A stretch of 64,000 bases of DNA from Mycetohabitans endofungorum (GTDB lineage: Bacteria; Pseudomonadota; Gammaproteobacteria; Burkholderiales; Burkholderiaceae). Of the stretch, positions 27,234-36,796 are shown piece by piece. Position 1 is the first letter of the stretch, and each line of letters starts with the position of its first letter. Both the position numbers and the translations under genes were made by a program. The notes beneath the pieces were generated by a model. The model had not been told where the DNA came from. It saw nothing but the letters and a program-made list of their open reading frames with translations, and did not search any database. The stretch lies in NCBI RefSeq assembly GCF_037477895.1, contig NZ_CP132745.1, forward strand, positions 248,001-312,000, written 5' to 3'.

Positions 27234-28481
27234 TCAAATACATTGGTCCAACAATAACAGCGCTACCACCACTGTAAGCGCCCCACCGATCCGAGTGGCA
27301 AGTTGCGCAAACGGCATCAATGGCAAACGGTTGGCCGCGGTGAGAATGGCCAAGTCTCCGACACTACCCATGCCACTATGACATGCGTTGACCAACGCGC
27401 TTTCAATCGCCGGCAGCCCCGTCCAACGTCCGACGAGAAAGCCGGTGGTCATTAGTACAAGCACCGTGACAAGTGCTGTGACAAGGTGCACTGGACTCAG
27501 AGCGGCAATGACTGCATCCCATGGCATCAATGTGATGCCAACACCACATAGCAGTGGATAAGACACCGTGCATGCGAAGAAACGATAATTCCAGTGCGCG
27601 CCATGTTCGAGGTGAGAGGGCACGGCACCAATTAGCTTAATCAAAACGGCGAACGCTAACATGCCGATCGGTGCGGGCAAGCTTGTAAAATGTTGAATAA
27701 CCAGGCCAGCAAAATACAAGCTAATGGCAATCGTTGCGGCTGCCGCAATGTGCTCAATGGGAACAGACTTGCGGCATAACAGTGTAGTGTTATCCGCCGT
27801 CGTCAGCCAAGCCTGGTTGTCTTGGGGCCAACTTCGGCTGACTCGATGCAGTATTGCGGCACTAGCGATGGCGCCTAAATTGCCTAGGACAATCGCCGGC
27901 ACTACTTGCGCAAACAATTGGCCTTGTGGTTGCTGTAATAGCGCGGCATAGCCGATGGTAAGAGGAATCGCACCTTCGCCGATTCCGCCGGCCATAATAG
28001 GTACAACAATGAAAAAGAATGTATCCTGCGCGCTCAAACCGAATGCAACACCCGTTGCGGTGCCAGCTAATGCCGCAGTCACTGAACCGGCCACAACAGG
28101 GACGCAGAATCGCACAATGCCTTTAATCAATACTTGTCGATCCATACCCAGTAAGCAGCCCGCGATCACGAGGATGCAGAATAGATAGAGGATATTTGTT
28201 GCCACCCACAGCTCGCGGATTGAAACAATCAAATTTTTTGGCAACCATTGATGATGGGTCAAACAAGAGGGTAATAATAGTGTCATGATCACCGGACCAC
28301 CCATGTGACGTAGCACGGGCATCCGGGCGCCAATTTCAAAACAAGTGAACCCGACAACTGCAAGCACGGCGATGAGTACTGGCAATTCGCTCGGTAGCTC
28401 CTCAAGCGCAATAAGTGCGCTTAAGCATGCGAGGATGAGCCCATACGCTGGCAATGGGATAATGCCAATATGTCGTTTCAT
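27234..28481 (-). CDS. 2-hydroxycarboxylate transporter family (CitS/CitP-like) symporter
   Basis: The protein has 415 residues and about 11-12 membrane spans. The hallmark re-entrant motif IVVPIMAGGIGEGAIPLTIGY and the late ALVNACHSGMGSVGDLAILTAA (GGxG-type loops) define the 2HCT family, which carries citrate, malate or lactate with Na+ or H+. The start MKRHIGIIPLPAYG at 28481 matches family N-termini; the open frame further upstream is IS-derived sequence. The gene is immediately downstream of an IS3/NRPS relic, so its promoter may have been replaced. Confidence 0.88.
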   Translation of the reverse strand: MKRHIGIIPLPAYGLILACLSALIALEELPSELPVLIAVLAVVGFTCFEIGARMPVLRHMGGPVIMTLLLPSCLTHHQWLPKNLIVSIRELWVATNILYLFCILVIAGCLLGMDRQVLIKGIVRFCVPVVAGSVTAALAGTATGVAFGLSAQDTFFFIVVPIMAGGIGEGAIPLTIGYAALLQQPQGQLFAQVVPAIVLGNLGAIASAAILHRVSRSWPQDNQAWLTTADNTTLLCRKSVPIEHIAAAATIAISLYFAGLVIQHFTSLPAPIGMLAFAVLIKLIGAVPSHLEHGAHWNYRFFACTVSYPLLCGVGITLMPWDAVIAALSPVHLVTALVTVLVLMTTGFLVGRWTGLPAIESALVNACHSGMGSVGDLAILTAANRLPLMPFAQLATRIGGALTVVVALLLLDQCI

Positions 28482-28689
28482 CAGCCGTTGCCAATACGCA
28501 GAGGCACAGAACCCGCGAAAAGGGAAAAGAAATGCTTGACGAAGAAACTGCCGAGTCGAGCGACCAGCAATAGGCGGCATAGCCATGGCTTGGTTCCTTG
28601 AGCAGGATTTTTTACTGCCCCTTGTTTTGCAGGGACGCGAATCGATCGTGGTTGACAAACTGAATGCAAGAAACTCGCCTGGCCGAGAT

Positions 28690-28958
28690 ACTGCCAGCCC
28701 GGGTCCGAGTGCAGCCTTGGCCGTGTGCTTCGGGTTGATCAATCGCTTGTTTAGCATCCTCCCTACCAGGTTGAACAACGGGTGCTGTGAAGTTTCATAG
28801 ACGAAGACCTTGCCGCTATATAGGTCCAAGATCGATGCAAAATACAGCTTTTAACCCCTCTTTTGCGTTCGTCACGTCGGTTACGCGAGTTGGGTCGAGA
28901 CGTCGCACATTGAACTGTTGTTCAAGAAAGTTGGGCGTATTGTGGCTGAACGCATCGC
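28690..28958 (-). mobile_element. IS3-family orfB fragment
   Basis: In minus-strand frames, PNFLEQQFNVRR...RVTDVTNAKEG is followed, after a frameshift, by LYFASILDLYSGKVFVYETS and QHPLFNLVGRMLNKRLIN. This is the start of an IS3-group catalytic core (DITYIxTxEGWLYLAxVLDLxSRK...). It is truncated on both sides and fused to the NRPS relic upstream. Confidence 0.6.
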
Positions 28959-29262
28959 TCCAGATACACCGCAACTTTTCCGGTAGCGTATCGTTGGTAG
29001 GGTCCTGCGAGACTTCGAGGGCTGGTTGGCGACAGGCCTTGTCCATCGACGAGCTGAATTTCGGCGCGGGTAACTTGATCACAGTGAGCTTTCCATTGGC
29101 CGTTAATGGTAGAGATTCAAGTGCTGTAAAAGTCGACAGCGCCATATGCTGCGGGAGTAAACGCATGGCATGGCAAAGGACGCTAGCCACCCTGTCCTTG
29201 CCGAGTACAACATACGCATCGGGCCGAGCAGACGCTGCGTCGTCAACGCTTGCACAATTCAC
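28959..29262 (-). pseudogene. Relic of an NRPS adenylation domain C-terminus
   Basis: The frame reads VLCHAMRLLPQHMALSTFTA, LESLPLTANGKL and KLPAP, then PEKLRCIWSDAF. This matches the end of NRPS adenylation domains (LPxYMVPxxFVxLxxLPLTxNGKVDR.ALP, core motif A10 with its lysine) and the first helix of a carrier domain. Everything upstream is missing and an IS3 fragment cuts the downstream side. It records a lost nonribosomal peptide synthetase gene. Confidence 0.55.
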
Positions 29263-29433
29263 AACACAGTGTGTTCATGCTTCGGCACGCGGAGTCGGTT
29301 AAGGCGGAGGGAATGCGTGATTGGGGACATTGGCCGTCAAGTTGACCCAGATCTGGAGATTCACTGACGCGAGTCGCCCGAGTCGGGCACGCGGATCGCT
29401 TAAGCGCCCAGGATATTTTTGCCGGAGCACGAA

Positions 29434-29985
29434 ATGGCCCAACTCATCCAAGAATTTAAGCAGTTTGCGATCAAAGGCAACGTGATGGACCTGGCCGTTG
29501 GTGTGATCATCGGCGGCGCATTCTCGACGATTGTCAATTCGGTGGTCAAGGACTTAATCATGCCAGTCATCGGTGCCGTCACGGGCGGGCTAGACTTTTC
29601 AAACAAGTTCATCCGTATCGGACGTATTCCGGCCACGTTCAAAGGCAATCCCGACTCGTACAAAGACCTGCAGGCGGCAGGCGTCGCGGTGTTTGGCTAC
29701 GGGGCCTTCATTACAGTGGTCTTGAATTTTTTGATCCTGGCGGTGATCGTCTTCTTGCTCGTCAAGGCGGTGAACGAATTGCGCAGACTGGACGCGCATA
29801 AGGCTAAAGAGACGCCTGCCGCTCCTGCGCCGCCGCCCGAGGATATCCTACTGCTGCGCGAGATCCGCGATGCTCTGAAGCGTAGCGACGGCAGTATCGA
29901 GCGCACGCAAGGCGCTCGATACTGTTGCCCTGGCCTAGCAATGGGCAGCTCGTCACCCCCGCTAACGACGCAGCAATCGATATAA
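29434..29985 (+). CDS. mscL: Large-conductance mechanosensitive channel MscL with extended tail
   Basis: The protein has 183 residues. [20 protein letters not shown] and [20 protein letters not shown] are the canonical amphipathic helix and first span, [20 protein letters not shown] the second span, and [14 protein letters not shown] the cytoplasmic helix bundle. The first 150 or so residues make a complete MscL. The remaining tail is encoded by sequence that includes a terminator-like hairpin (29892-29924), so the original stop was probably lost. The ATG at 29434 follows GGAG. Confidence 0.93.
   Translation: MAQLIQEFKQFAIKGNVMDLAVGVIIGGAFSTIVNSVVKDLIMPVIGAVTGGLDFSNKFIRIGRIPATFKGNPDSYKDLQAAGVAVFGYGAFITVVLNFLILAVIVFLLVKAVNELRRLDAHKAKETPAAPAPPPEDILLLREIRDALKRSDGSIERTQGARYCCPGLAMGSSSPPLTTQQSI
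29892..29924 (+). terminator. Perfect 13-bp hairpin inside the mscL 3' end
   Basis: The arms 29892-29904 and 29912-29924 are perfectly complementary with a 7-base loop; a short TT follows rather than a U-run. It resembles an intrinsic terminator positioned just after where a normal-length MscL would stop. Confidence 0.5.
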
Positions 29986-30727
29986 GCACAAAAAATGCTC
30001 CCCCACCGCTGTGGGTACGCGGCAGCATCCGCAGCCGTCGTGTAATTCGAGGTGGGAGAAGTCAGTGAGGCAATCGATGCTTGATTAAATCGACTACGAG
30101 ACCCGGCGCGAACTGGTGCAGGTTGCTTTGGTGGTGTACGGCTTGACCGCGTCCCGACGCACGCCCCCGAAGACCGGTGAGACGTTCTCCTCGACGCTAA
30201 AGCCGATCGGCAAGCGCGTTACCCTCTGTACGACATTGGTACTGACAAGAAGTGGATCCGCGACACGGTGAGCGAGTGTGGCGACCCAGACCGGAATGGA
30301 TTCGACCGTTGCCGTGATGGGCTGGAAGACTGGCAAATGTGAATTGACGCACTGCTCGGCCAGGCATGTCCACGGGGCGAAGATGATCGTGTTCACGTAC
30401 TTGAGCACCTCCGTAATCTATTGGTGCACGCTGCATGCCACAAATCGCAGGGTGGCAGCCGCAGTCGCAAGACGGGACGGGGCCCGCACTGGGGCGCTCG
30501 CAAGGTGTCCGTCGTGGGACGCGCGCTGCGAGCGGCAAGCCGGTACGGATATTGCATCTGCCTTCGTGCTTGACGCGTCGCGTCGAACCGTGGCGTCCGG
30601 ATTGGCGCCTTGAAATAGCATGGTGGCGGGCAAAGTATCGATTGTGGGGGACCACGCCACCCCCCGTGCCATTTCACTTCCCGGGCGATGTAGTTTTTCC
30701 GCAGGCCGGGACCACGAAGGTAGGGAG
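29986..30727. other. Intergenic region, degenerate open frames
   Basis: Several open frames occur on both strands (for example minus 30094-30408, plus 30278-30613), but none carries a motif I recognise and none has a convincing ribosome-binding site. It may be decayed coding DNA. Confidence 0.3.
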
Positions 30728-31078
30728 ATGAACAACGGCTTGAATTCACGAGATACCGGCGTCGAGCATGCCCGCACGCCAGTTACTGCCACGCTGCGCG
30801 ACGCGGCCTGGCAGGGTAGCCACGCGCGTGCGCCGCAGCCCGTCACGGTACGGCTCACAGTACGCGCGTCGACAGGCGAGCTGCGGATTATTGCCGTGTG
30901 GGCAGCGTTAGGCACCTATGCCAGCCACGTTACGCAGAGCCGGATCCGCTGCAACCGAAAACTCGCCATGGACGTACTGGAACTGGACTTTCGCGATATA
31001 CCAGATGCTGCGCTCACGGACATCGCAGCCTATCTGTCCGCGGCGCCGTGGGTACGGGACGCGCGCGTGCAATGGTGA
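30728..31078 (+). CDS. Hypothetical protein (possible ACT-like small protein)
   Basis: A 116-residue protein from the ATG at 30728 (MNNGLNSRDTGVEHARTPVT), preceded by GTAGGGAG. The second half alternates strands and helices (TVRASTGELRIIAVWAALGT, MDVLELDFRDIPDAALTDIA), which could form a small ACT or ferredoxin-like fold. No function can be assigned. Confidence 0.5.
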   Translation: MNNGLNSRDTGVEHARTPVTATLRDAAWQGSHARAPQPVTVRLTVRASTGELRIIAVWAALGTYASHVTQSRIRCNRKLAMDVLELDFRDIPDAALTDIAAYLSAAPWVRDARVQW

Positions 31079-31185
31079 TGTCGGCATACATCGGCTGCAC
31101 AACCGCGGCGGCGCTTGCCGACCCGATGATGGCGGGCCGGACGCGGTGGCCCGAAGTGCGCGCTGCTGACCGCAGCAACCGTGGG

Positions 31186-31335
31186 TTAATAGCTGGCCCC
31201 GGACGCCGGCCTGTCCGCGCTGCCCGTGCCGCCGGGCGCGACCCCGGAATTGTCGGCGCGCTTACATCCTTCAATGCCAGTGGTCAGCGCGGCCATGAGC
31301 ATGGCAAATAGCAGATAGACAACGTGTCGTTTCAT
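31186..31335 (-). CDS. Small secreted/lipoprotein-like peptide, 49 residues
   Basis: The ATG at 31335 follows a strong AAAGGAGAA site. The sequence begins MKRHVVYLLFAMLMAALTTG, a compact signal peptide, and continues IEGCKRADNSG, where the Cys might be lipid-modified although the lipobox is poor. The remainder is Gly/Ser/Ala-rich and ends GASY. It is too short for usual gene callers. The function is unknown. Confidence 0.5.
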   Translation of the reverse strand: MKRHVVYLLFAMLMAALTTGIEGCKRADNSGVAPGGTGSADRPASGASY

Positions 31336-31517
31336 CGCGGGTTCTCCTTTGACGAGTGTCGCAACGAAAGCTGCAATATACGTACCCGGGTGCTTGTTTC
31401 ACGAGCCCCAGGGCGCTGTGTTTCTTGAACACCGTTGCTGCGGCGCGCGGCGATGGCGCCGGGTTCACCGCGGGTGTATGCTGCCCGCTGGTTTGGTGTA
31501 ATGTGTGTTGAAGCGGT

Positions 31518-32138
31518 ATGAAGCTTATGCGGCCCCATTCCCGATATGCGTCTCTGGACATGTTGCTGCGCGACGTGCGCGCATGCCGTGTCTGTGATGC
31601 ACAGTTGCCGGCCGGCGCACGGCCGGTGATCAGGGCCAGCCGCGATGCGCGTCTGTTGATCGTCGGCCAGGCGCCGGGGGCAAAAGTCCATACGTCTGGG
31701 GTGCCATGGAGCGACGCCAGCGGCAAGCGGTTGCGGGACTGGCTCGACATGACCGAGGCCGAATTCTACGATGTATCTCGCGTCGCGATCATTCCGATGG
31801 GCTTTTGCTACCCGGGTCGGGGTACGAGCGGGGACAATCCCCCGCGACCGGAATGCGCGCAATTGTGGCTTGAACAGCTGTTGTCCCATTTGCCACGGAT
31901 TGAGTTGACCCTGTTAGTTGGACAATATGCGCAGCATCATTTCCTCGGCGCACGGCGCAAGTCGTCGTTGACCGAAACGGTCCGCGCGTGGGCCGAGTAC
32001 GCCCCATCGTATGTGCCGCTGCCGCATCCGTCGCCGCGCAATCAATTATGGTTTAAGCGCCACCCGTGGTTCGCCGATCAGGTGCTGCCGATGCTCAAGC
32101 AGCGCATCGCGGCGTTGTTCGGCGCGTCACCACGCTAG
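31518..32138 (+). CDS. Uracil-DNA glycosylase-superfamily protein
   Basis: The protein has 206 residues. ARLLIVGQAPGAKVHTSGVP carries the GQAPG motif of the UDG superfamily, with SDASGKRLRDWL nearby and LPHPSPRNQLWFKRHPWF forming the HPSPRN-type loop. It is probably a family 4/5-like or COG1573 glycosylase that removes deaminated bases. The Cys residues in MLLRDVRACRVCDAQLP could begin an Fe-S site, but the full four-Cys set of family 4 is not evident. Confidence 0.8.
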   Translation: MKLMRPHSRYASLDMLLRDVRACRVCDAQLPAGARPVIRASRDARLLIVGQAPGAKVHTSGVPWSDASGKRLRDWLDMTEAEFYDVSRVAIIPMGFCYPGRGTSGDNPPRPECAQLWLEQLLSHLPRIELTLLVGQYAQHHFLGARRKSSLTETVRAWAEYAPSYVPLPHPSPRNQLWFKRHPWFADQVLPMLKQRIAALFGASPR

Positions 32139-32359
32139 CGGGCCGCGACGGGCGCCGTGTCGCTCGGTCATCGGCGTCTGGCGCCAACTTCCTGCCATCG
32201 TGGCACGCCTCGATGGCAATGCGGCGTATAGCATCTGTCTGAGATGAGCCGCGGTCGCCGCGCCATCGCGCCGGTATTAACAAGGTCGTGCCTCACGGCG
32301 CCGGCGCGAATGCGGATCGTCGGCGACCGCTAGCCGCTCGAGCCCATGCACGGCGAGGC

Positions 32360-32850
32360 GGGAGCAGTACAGTGGCCAAGGGCGTACCGAACACCGCGGT
32401 CATGCCCGCCGGCTGCACCGGAAACCAGCAGCGTCTTGCGTTCTGCCGCCGATAAGCGGAAATACTGCATGATTAGCGAGCCCAGTGCACTGCCAGTCAT
32501 GGGGCGCCTCCGCGCCGAATGGTCCGCCACTGCCGATCACGATGTCAGATGACAACGGCTTAAGCAGCGCGACCTTGGGCGACATGCGGCTTTTGTCGAA
32601 CAGGATCGCCTCGATGGCTTCGGGGATGCCGTGCCCGCGGATCTTCTCTGAGCCATACCGTGCAGTCAGACCGACAATGAGCCCGCCGAGCACTGGCACG
32701 ATGAAGATTGCGATGCCCAGCGTGTGCATGGCCCGTTCCCGTCTTGGCCGCTGTTCGAAGCGGTGACGTCTTACCGTGGTAGCCGGCAGCGAGCGGCCAG
32801 TCAGTACATCATTGAAGCGCAGCAGCAAAGCGGCACGAGTTAAGCGCAAC
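32360..32850 (-). pseudogene. Broken ClC-type chloride channel/antiporter gene
   Basis: One minus frame reads RGHGIPEAIEAILFDKSRMS and ALLKPLSSDIVIGSGGPFGA, then a frame change gives GSALGSLIMQYFRLSAAERK and TLLVSGAAGG. These are the central selectivity-filter helices of ClC proteins. Both termini and the CBS domains are absent and at least two frameshifts occur, so it is non-functional. Confidence 0.7.
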
Positions 32851-33400
32851 TGGCCGATCTCAGTACTGGCTCACTCACGGTCACTCACGAGCGTTGAATT
32901 GCCGTTCTGACCTCGATAAAAAGGGCGCCTCAATGAAGCGACCATCCAAACTACAACGTTCGGCCTTGTTCACTGCACCGGCGTGCGGGCTAAAACTCAA
33001 GCCGTTCGCCATGCCGTTTTGTTGACATGGCTCGACCGAGCAGCGCCGATGCGAGCCGCCGGCCGTGGCGACGAACCGAGGATGTTTCAGGATGCTGCGC
33101 TGTGGCGTGCCGCGGTGATAATCCGCAAGCGATGGAATGCAGAAAAGCGCATCATAGACGTTGCATGGTAGGCGGCGTTGTGTTCGCTGCGGCGCGATGG
33201 GCATCGTGCGAGGCTGGTGCAGATCGGCCCAGCAGACGATTGCGCCAGTGAACGCAAGATTTTGCACTCCAATGTGCAAGGTCGCTCATGCAGGCCGCGC
33301 CGGCTAGGGCGCCGCGACCTGGTACGAACCGTGCATCTGCGCTGGCAATGCGCGATCAATAGAAAAACCGGATCGGACGAAGACTCGAAGGAGCACCGTT
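32851..33400. other. Intergenic region, nothing recognised
   Basis: A minus-strand open frame (32881-33279) has no recognisable domain. The last 20 bases hold a GAAGGAG ribosome-binding site for the cupin gene. Confidence 0.3.
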
Positions 33401-34024
33401 ATGCCACGTTTTTTCTACTTACGCCGCGCGCCGCGCGGCTTCGGCGCCGAGGGCGACAGCCATGTCCGCCGCAGCCGCGCAACTTCGGCGCGTCCGCCCG
33501 GCGTATCGTACGCTCCCGTGCCCACGCCCGAAGCGTTCATGTTGCCACCGAACGACTGGATACCGAACAACGACCGCCTGCCGGTGTTGCTATACCGCGC
33601 AGGACTCAGTCCATACGAGTACGACCTGGCGACGCGTTTTGAGGCCACCTTTTCCCGCTATGGCTGGCCACCGCAATGGCGTGACGGCATCTACGATTTC
33701 CCACACTTTCACTCGACCGCACACGAGGCGCTGGGCATCGCGCAGGGCGTGGCCAGCGTCGAGTTGGGCGGCCCCGGCGCACGCGAGGTGCAGCTGGAGC
33801 GCGGCGACGTGCTCGTGCTGCCAGCGGGCACAGCCCACTGCTGCCTGTCGGCCAGCGAGGACCTGGTGGTGGTCGGTGCTTATCCGGCCGGGCAGCAGTG
33901 GGACATCTGCCGAGGGCCATTGTCCGATGCTGCGGTGCAGAGCATGCGCTCGCTGGCGGTGCCGAATAGTGATCCGTTGGGAGGGACCAACGGCCCATTG
34001 ACGCGTTTATGGGGCGCGAGATGA
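33401..34024 (+). CDS. Cupin-domain protein (YjlB-like)
   Basis: The protein has 207 residues. FHSTAHEALGIAQGVASVEL then GDVLVLPAGTAHCCLSASED form the two cupin motifs (metal-binding His/Glu and His). The C-terminal VVGAYPAGQQWDICRG fits the YjlB-type cupins. The reaction is unknown. The first 45 residues are basic and Ser/Pro-rich and not part of the fold; the start at 33401 is kept because of the strong GAAGGAG site, though the ATG at 33539 would give just the cupin. The DUF488 gene follows after 25 bases. Confidence 0.78.
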   Translation: MPRFFYLRRAPRGFGAEGDSHVRRSRATSARPPGVSYAPVPTPEAFMLPPNDWIPNNDRLPVLLYRAGLSPYEYDLATRFEATFSRYGWPPQWRDGIYDFPHFHSTAHEALGIAQGVASVELGGPGAREVQLERGDVLVLPAGTAHCCLSASEDLVVVGAYPAGQQWDICRGPLSDAAVQSMRSLAVPNSDPLGGTNGPLTRLWGAR

Positions 34025-34049
34025 CGCACTGACGCAACAGGAGTGAGCG

Positions 34050-34439
34050 ATGAGCATACGGATCGTGCAGTTGGGATCGCCACGCGCCGATGACGAGGGC
34101 CTGCGCATCGGCACGGTGCGCAGGCCGCCACGCGGCGTGCCCAAGGCCGAATTTGCCCGATGTAACTACTACGATGTGTGGTTGCCGATCCTGTCGCCGG
34201 ACGCAGACGGCGTGGCGCAGGCGAAATCGGCGCGCAGTCAAACCGAATGGAACGCGTTTGCCCGTAGCTTTCGTGCCGCCATGAACAGTGGTGATGCTAG
34301 CAAGGTGCTGGACGTGCTCGCCGCGCTTTCCAAGTCGACAAATTTCTCGATCGGCTGCTATTGCGAGGACGAAAGCCGTTGCCACCGCAACATCCTGCGC
34401 GAGCTGCTGCAGGCACGCGGCGCGCAGATCCTAACGTAA
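34050..34439 (+). CDS. DUF488 family protein
   Basis: A 129-residue protein: VQLGSPRADDEGLRIGTVRR, YYDVWLPILSP and the C-terminal SIGCYCEDESRCHRNILREL, the Cys/His cluster of the DUF488 family. It is probably a cytoplasmic enzyme or DNA/RNA-related factor; the function is not established. It is co-transcribed with the cupin gene, with AGGAGTGAGCG before the ATG. Confidence 0.8.
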   Translation: MSIRIVQLGSPRADDEGLRIGTVRRPPRGVPKAEFARCNYYDVWLPILSPDADGVAQAKSARSQTEWNAFARSFRAAMNSGDASKVLDVLAALSKSTNFSIGCYCEDESRCHRNILRELLQARGAQILT

Positions 34440-34610
34440 AGCGATGGCCGACAGCGAATCCGCTCGCGGCCAAGCCCTTGGCACGTCGGATAAGGGCCAC
34501 TTCGCAAGCGGGACACCTCACGCGCAGGATACATCGCAACGTCTATGGCCCAGCCTTCGCCAACAGCCGCGCCTCGCTCCGCGGCAAGGGCCTCGTGTAG
34601 GCTGGCGCGC

Positions 34611-35035
34611 ATGATCCAGCCATGGCCTATCGGCGCGCATGGCTGCTGCCCGACGAGCTGAATCAGTCGCTGAAGTCCCCGGCGACCGCCTCAGAGCACG
34701 GCGGACAACGGAATGGAGGCTGCGTGCTCACGGCGGTTGGCGAGCAGATTCGAACGGGACCGCCAACGCATCGGCGTGCTGCGCATCAGCAGCGAAGGGG
34801 ACGCACTGCATATCCGCGACCTGCAACTGGCGCCCGAAGCCCGCGGCGCGTGCGGCGCACGTTTCTGCTAGAAACCGTGCACGCGTGGGCTTGCCGGCGT
34901 CGCCTGCGGATACTGCGCTTGCGCGTGTTCACCGAAAACCCCGCCACAAGACTGTATGTGCGGCTCCGCTATCAGAACGTCGGGAGACCGCTTGCCGACT
35001 TCGGAATGGTCAAGCAGATGGAACGCATTGCCTGA
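34611..35035 (+). pseudogene. Frameshifted GNAT acetyltransferase
   Basis: Pieces in different frames read FERDRQRIGVLRISSEGDAL and HIRDLQLAPEARG (stop near 34870), then FLLETVHAWACRRRLRILRL and RVFTENPATRLYVRLRYQNV. Together these are the core of a GNAT N-acetyltransferase including the acetyl-CoA region. At least two frameshifts separate them from the start at 34611. Confidence 0.65.
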
Positions 35036-35110
35036 CTGCGCTAGTCCGGCGTCACCGCCGGATTGATTCTGCACACCGTCGATAGGTTAGGCATCCTTTC
35101 AAATTGTCGG

Positions 35111-35989
35111 CTACGGTGCCGGCGGCCAGGTCGAGCTGATCGGCCCGGCCACCTCGTCAGGCTCGAAGACCTGCGCTTCGCGCGCACCGGGCACACCGTT
35201 CTGTCGCGTGAAGAACGCACGGGGGCTCTCGCCGAATGCGCGACGAAACATCGCCGAGAAGGCACTCTGGCTCTGGTAGCCGAACTCATGGGCCACGCGC
35301 GCGAGTGGATACCCTTGACTGAGCAACGGGATTGCGCGCGCTAGCACCGCCTGCTGCCGCCATTGCGAAAAACTCATACCCAGTTCCTGCCGGAACAGCC
35401 GCGCAATGGTACGCACGCTGGCGCCCGCCCGTGCGGCCGACATCTCGAGCGTTTGAGCGTGCGCGGGATCGGCCAGCACGGCCTCGCACAGCCCCCGCAG
35501 GCGCTTCTCGGTCGGCAGCGGCACGCCAAGCGGCAATGGCCGGGAGCGCATCATCTCGTCCTGCAACAACTCGCACAGCAGCGCTTCACGCCGCCCGGGC
35601 AACTCGCGTGCATCGAGTGCCGCAATCACCTCGCGCATCAAAGGCGAAACTTCGACGACCTGGCATCCGCTGAGCCCTGCCGGACACGCAGACTCGTCAA
35701 TATAGATCGTGCGCAGGAACGCGTCTTCGATGACGGCGACCTGATGCGGTACGTTCGGCGGCACATATACGGCGCGCGACGGTGGCACGATCCAGGTGGT
35801 GCTCATACTAGTCATACGCAACACGCCGCGCGACGAGTAAGCCAATTGCGCCCACGGATGCGTATGGCCCGCAAAACCATGGCCAGCCGGCATGGGCCGA
35901 GACCTGATCCGGATCGGATGATCGCGGGTCGGCGCGTGATGTGGCGGGATATCGGCCATCATCAGGGCCGGGGTGTCGGCAGAGAGCAT
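35111..35989 (-). CDS. AraC-family transcriptional regulator with cupin sensor
   Basis: A protein of about 292 residues. The N-terminal cupin domain (GHTHPWAQLAYSSRGVLRMT, PPSRAVYVPPNVPHQV) is followed by two HTH motifs (LEMSAARAGASVRTIARLFR and ARVAHEFGYQSQSAFSAMFR), ending with the AraC signature FGESPRAFF. It matches the NimR/YdfH-like group that often controls an adjacent efflux or metabolic gene, but none is obvious here. The start at 35989 (MLSADTPALMM) is preferred to the longer frame. Confidence 0.87.
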   Translation of the reverse strand: MLSADTPALMMADIPPHHAPTRDHPIRIRSRPMPAGHGFAGHTHPWAQLAYSSRGVLRMTSMSTTWIVPPSRAVYVPPNVPHQVAVIEDAFLRTIYIDESACPAGLSGCQVVEVSPLMREVIAALDARELPGRREALLCELLQDEMMRSRPLPLGVPLPTEKRLRGLCEAVLADPAHAQTLEMSAARAGASVRTIARLFRQELGMSFSQWRQQAVLARAIPLLSQGYPLARVAHEFGYQSQSAFSAMFRRAFGESPRAFFTRQNGVPGAREAQVFEPDEVAGPISSTWPPAP

Positions 35990-36289
35990 GGCACTGATAA
36001 CGGCACAAACAAAGTGAAATAATGGCGCAGTTTCGCAGCAATTTGGCTCGTTGATAAGCGGTGTCATGATAGTGGCTGGGTGCCGCGTATAGCATACGCG
36101 GACACGCACCGGTACTGGTCGGCCGATTCATGCGTTGAGCAGCCGTTTTTTAGCTTCATCCGCCTGGATGCCTTCACTGTCACGGCACGCGCACTATGCT
36201 AGGGGGCGAGCGGCCCGGCCGTGCACCCGTGCTGGTGAAAGCCCATGGCGTGCAAGCGGCATCGGGCCGCTCTTGTTCCAGGAGATACG

Positions 36290-36781
36290 ATGACAACGTT
36301 CGCCACCCCGGATCTGTGCGACGCCCATGAGGACAGCTTGGCTACCGGCATGCTGCATGTGCTGGCGTCGGTCTTCCGCGCCTTCGGGCGGGCGAGCACG
36401 TTCGCCGGGCCGGCATCAACGCTGAAGGTGTTCGAAGACAACACGCTGGTACGCGCGGCGCTGGAGGAAAAGGCGAGGGGCGGGGGCTGGTGGTCGGCGG
36501 CGGCAGCGTGCGTTGCGCGCTCGTCGGCGGCAACCTCGGCATGCTCGCCGAGAAACATGGCTGGGCTGGCATCCTTGTCTACGGCACGGTGCGGGACACA
36601 CGCGAGTTGGACGCATGCGAAGTCGGCATTCGCGCGTTCGCGGTGCACTCACAGCGCAGCCAAAAATCGGGGCATCAGCGAATGGGACGTTGCCGTCGCG
36701 TTCCCTAGTGTCACGATCCGGCGGGGAGAGATCTGCAGGGAGGCGGATGGCGTCCTCATCTCCACCACGAAGCTAACTTGA
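36290..36781 (+). pseudogene. rraA: rraA-like gene with two frameshifts
   Basis: Frame one gives [20 protein letters not shown] and the [20 protein letters not shown] block; frame two gives [20 protein letters not shown] and [20 protein letters not shown]; frame one returns with [20 protein letters not shown] and EADGVLIS. This is a complete RraA (RNase E inhibitor, structurally methyltransferase-like; some relatives are HMG/oxaloacetate aldolases) broken near 36485 and in the A-rich run near 36663. Confidence 0.75.
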
Positions 36782-36796
36782 GCGAGAGAGACCATT

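Noticed and set aside
28482-28829. N-terminal extension of the 2HCT transporter
   Set aside because: The extension encodes IS3 transposase sequence and a low-quality linker, so the transporter start is placed at 28481.
30094-30655. Open frames of about 100-150 residues on both strands
   Set aside because: No recognisable motif, no ribosome-binding site and overlapping one another; treated as non-coding or decayed.
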